Shown: in pieces, positions 32,229 to 33,202 of the stretch
Layout: each line of letters opens with the position of its first letter
Numbering within the stretch: position 1 is the stretch's first letter
Assembly (NCBI GenBank): GCA_001829125.1
Contig: MIAN01000119.1
Coordinates: 1-33,202 of the forward strand
DNA: 33,202 nt
Reading direction: 5' to 3'
From: Spirochaetes bacterium GWB1_27_13
GTDB lineage: Bacteria > Spirochaetota > GWE2-31-10 > MWDO01
The notes under the pieces: generated by a model
Told to the model about the DNA's origin: nothing
Seen by the model: the letters and a program-made list of their open reading frames with translations, nothing else
The model's database searches: none
Translations under genes and position numbers: made by a program

Positions 32229-32268
32229 GTGTATGGCAAAATTAAATAAGACTTTTTGGAGGAACTAA

Positions 32269-33202
32269 ATGGCAGTTACAATTTTACACGATAATGATGC
32301 GGATTTAAAATATTTACAGGGACTAACTGTTGGTGTTATTGGTTATGGTGCTCAAGGCACTGCTCAAGCTTTATGTATGAGAGATTCTGGGGTTAATGTT
32401 ATTATTGGTATTAGAAAAGGACCTTCTTATGATAAAGCAAAAAATGACGGTTTTGAAGTAATGACAGTTTCTGAAGCTGCTGCAAAAGCAGATATTATTC
32501 ATATTCTTTTACCAGACGAAACTCAAGGTGGGGTTTATGCAAATGAAATTAAACCATACATAAAAAAAGGTAAAATTTTATCTTTCTCACATGGTTTTAA
32601 CATTGTTTATAAACAAATTGATCCTCCTAGTGATGTTGATGTTATTATGGTTGCTCCAAAAGCACCTGGTACAGAAGTTAGAAAAACTTATGTAGCTGGA
32701 TTTGGCGTGCCTGGTTTAATTGCTGTTAGACAAAATGCTTCTGGTAAAGCAAAAGATATAGCTTTAGCCATGGCAAAAGCAGAAGGTTTAACAAAGGCAG
32801 GCGTTTTAGAATGTACTTTTGAACAAGAAGCTTACGAAGATTTATTTGGAGAACAAGTTGTTCTTTGTGGTGGAACAGTTCAATTAATCAAATATGGTTT
32901 TGAAACACTCGTAGAAGCTGGTTACCCACCAGAAATGGCTTACTTTGAATGTTTACACGAATTAAAATTAATCGTTGATTTAATTTACGAAGGTGGAATT
33001 CAGAAGATGAATGAAGTTATTTCAAACACTGCTGAATGGGGCGAATATGTAGTTGGAAAAAGAATCATCACAGAAGATACAAAAAAAGAAATGAAAAAAG
33101 TTCTTAATGAAATCGAAGATGGTACTTTTGCTAAAAACTGGATGGCAGAAGCTAAAAATGGTTGTCCAAACTTAAAGAAAAACAGAGAAGACCTCGGTTC
33201 TC
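32269..33202 (+). CDS. ilvC: Ketol-acid reductoisomerase (IlvC), 3' end outside window
   Basis: 311 codons of a frame that continues past the right edge. The enzyme isomerises and reduces 2-acetolactate or 2-aceto-2-hydroxybutyrate to the dihydroxy acid in branched-chain amino-acid synthesis. Seen: the Rossmann GYGAQG near residue 25, the cofactor loop [10 protein letters not shown] (its Arg and Ser suggest NADPH, not certain), [17 protein letters not shown], then the C-terminal helical domain with the metal ligands in EDLFGEQ and [14 protein letters not shown] class I (short) enzyme. GGAGGA sits about six bases before the ATG. Confidence 0.96.
   Translation, partial: MAVTILHDNDADLKYLQGLTVGVIGYGAQGTAQALCMRDSGVNVIIGIRKGPSYDKAKNDGFEVMTVSEAAAKADIIHILLPDETQGGVYANEIKPYIKKGKILSFSHGFNIVYKQIDPPSDVDVIMVAPKAPGTEVRKTYVAGFGVPGLIAVRQNASGKAKDIALAMAKAEGLTKAGVLECTFEQEAYEDLFGEQVVLCGGTVQLIKYGFETLVEAGYPPEMAYFECLHELKLIVDLIYEGGIQKMNEVISNTAEWGEYVVGKRIITEDTKKEMKKVLNEIEDGTFAKNWMAEAKNGCPNLKKNREDLGS

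Overview
The window is strongly AT-rich bacterial DNA with a closely packed mixture of housekeeping and accessory genes. The lineage looks like a Gram-negative-type anaerobe, most likely a low-GC spirochaete. The support is a V/A-type ATPase (subunits E and A), several signal-peptide proteins that look like outer-membrane barrels, a PurM with an unusual sequence, lipoproteins, and SD-led genes with some TTG starts. This placement is inference from gene content; I found no rRNA or tRNA to test it.

Layout. 1-1.6 kb: end-truncated membrane protein and two unrecognised small genes around a hairpin repeat. 1.9-4.2 kb: comM-type AAA+ ATPase converging on a pgeF/YfiH purine nucleosidase. 4.5-6.7 kb: large outer-membrane protein plus a small secreted or lipoprotein gene. 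6.8-8.7 kb: Cys/Met PLP enzyme and an isoprenylcysteine-methyltransferase-like protein. 8.9-13 kb: second copy of the hairpin repeat, a multidomain hybrid histidine kinase, a double-receiver protein and a GNAT acetyltransferase. 13-15.8 kb: DMT exporter, CxxCxxCC protein and a short sigma-70 factor. 15.8-19.6 kb: folB, a ParE/RelE-type toxin-antitoxin pair, then a three-gene envelope operon (coiled-coil membrane protein, substrate-binding/vWA lipoprotein, small vWA-like protein). 20-24.2 kb: PHP phosphoesterase, large TPR protein with zinc ribbon, purM. 24.4-25.1 kb: vapBC. 25.2-29.7 kb: one same-strand run holding a two-TM small protein, V-ATPase E and A, and two envelope proteins. 29.8-31.4 kb: prophage-style regulators (Mor-like activator, S24 repressor). 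31.4-33.2 kb: rnhB and the start of ilvC.

Most interesting: (1) both toxin-antitoxin modules are bounded by perfect direct repeats (56 bp and 42 bp) made of the 5' region of the chromosomal gene just downstream (folB, purM). In the purM case the repeat contains a good promoter, so the insertion appears to have copied the host promoter. (2) A dispersed hairpin element occurs at about 1.3 and 9.0 kb, with a shortened relative at 29.7 kb. It has closed-stem ends, its own promoter-like sequence and a compensatory pair change in the stem, so it may encode a small RNA. (3) The vWA/substrate-binding envelope operon has no obvious assigned function.
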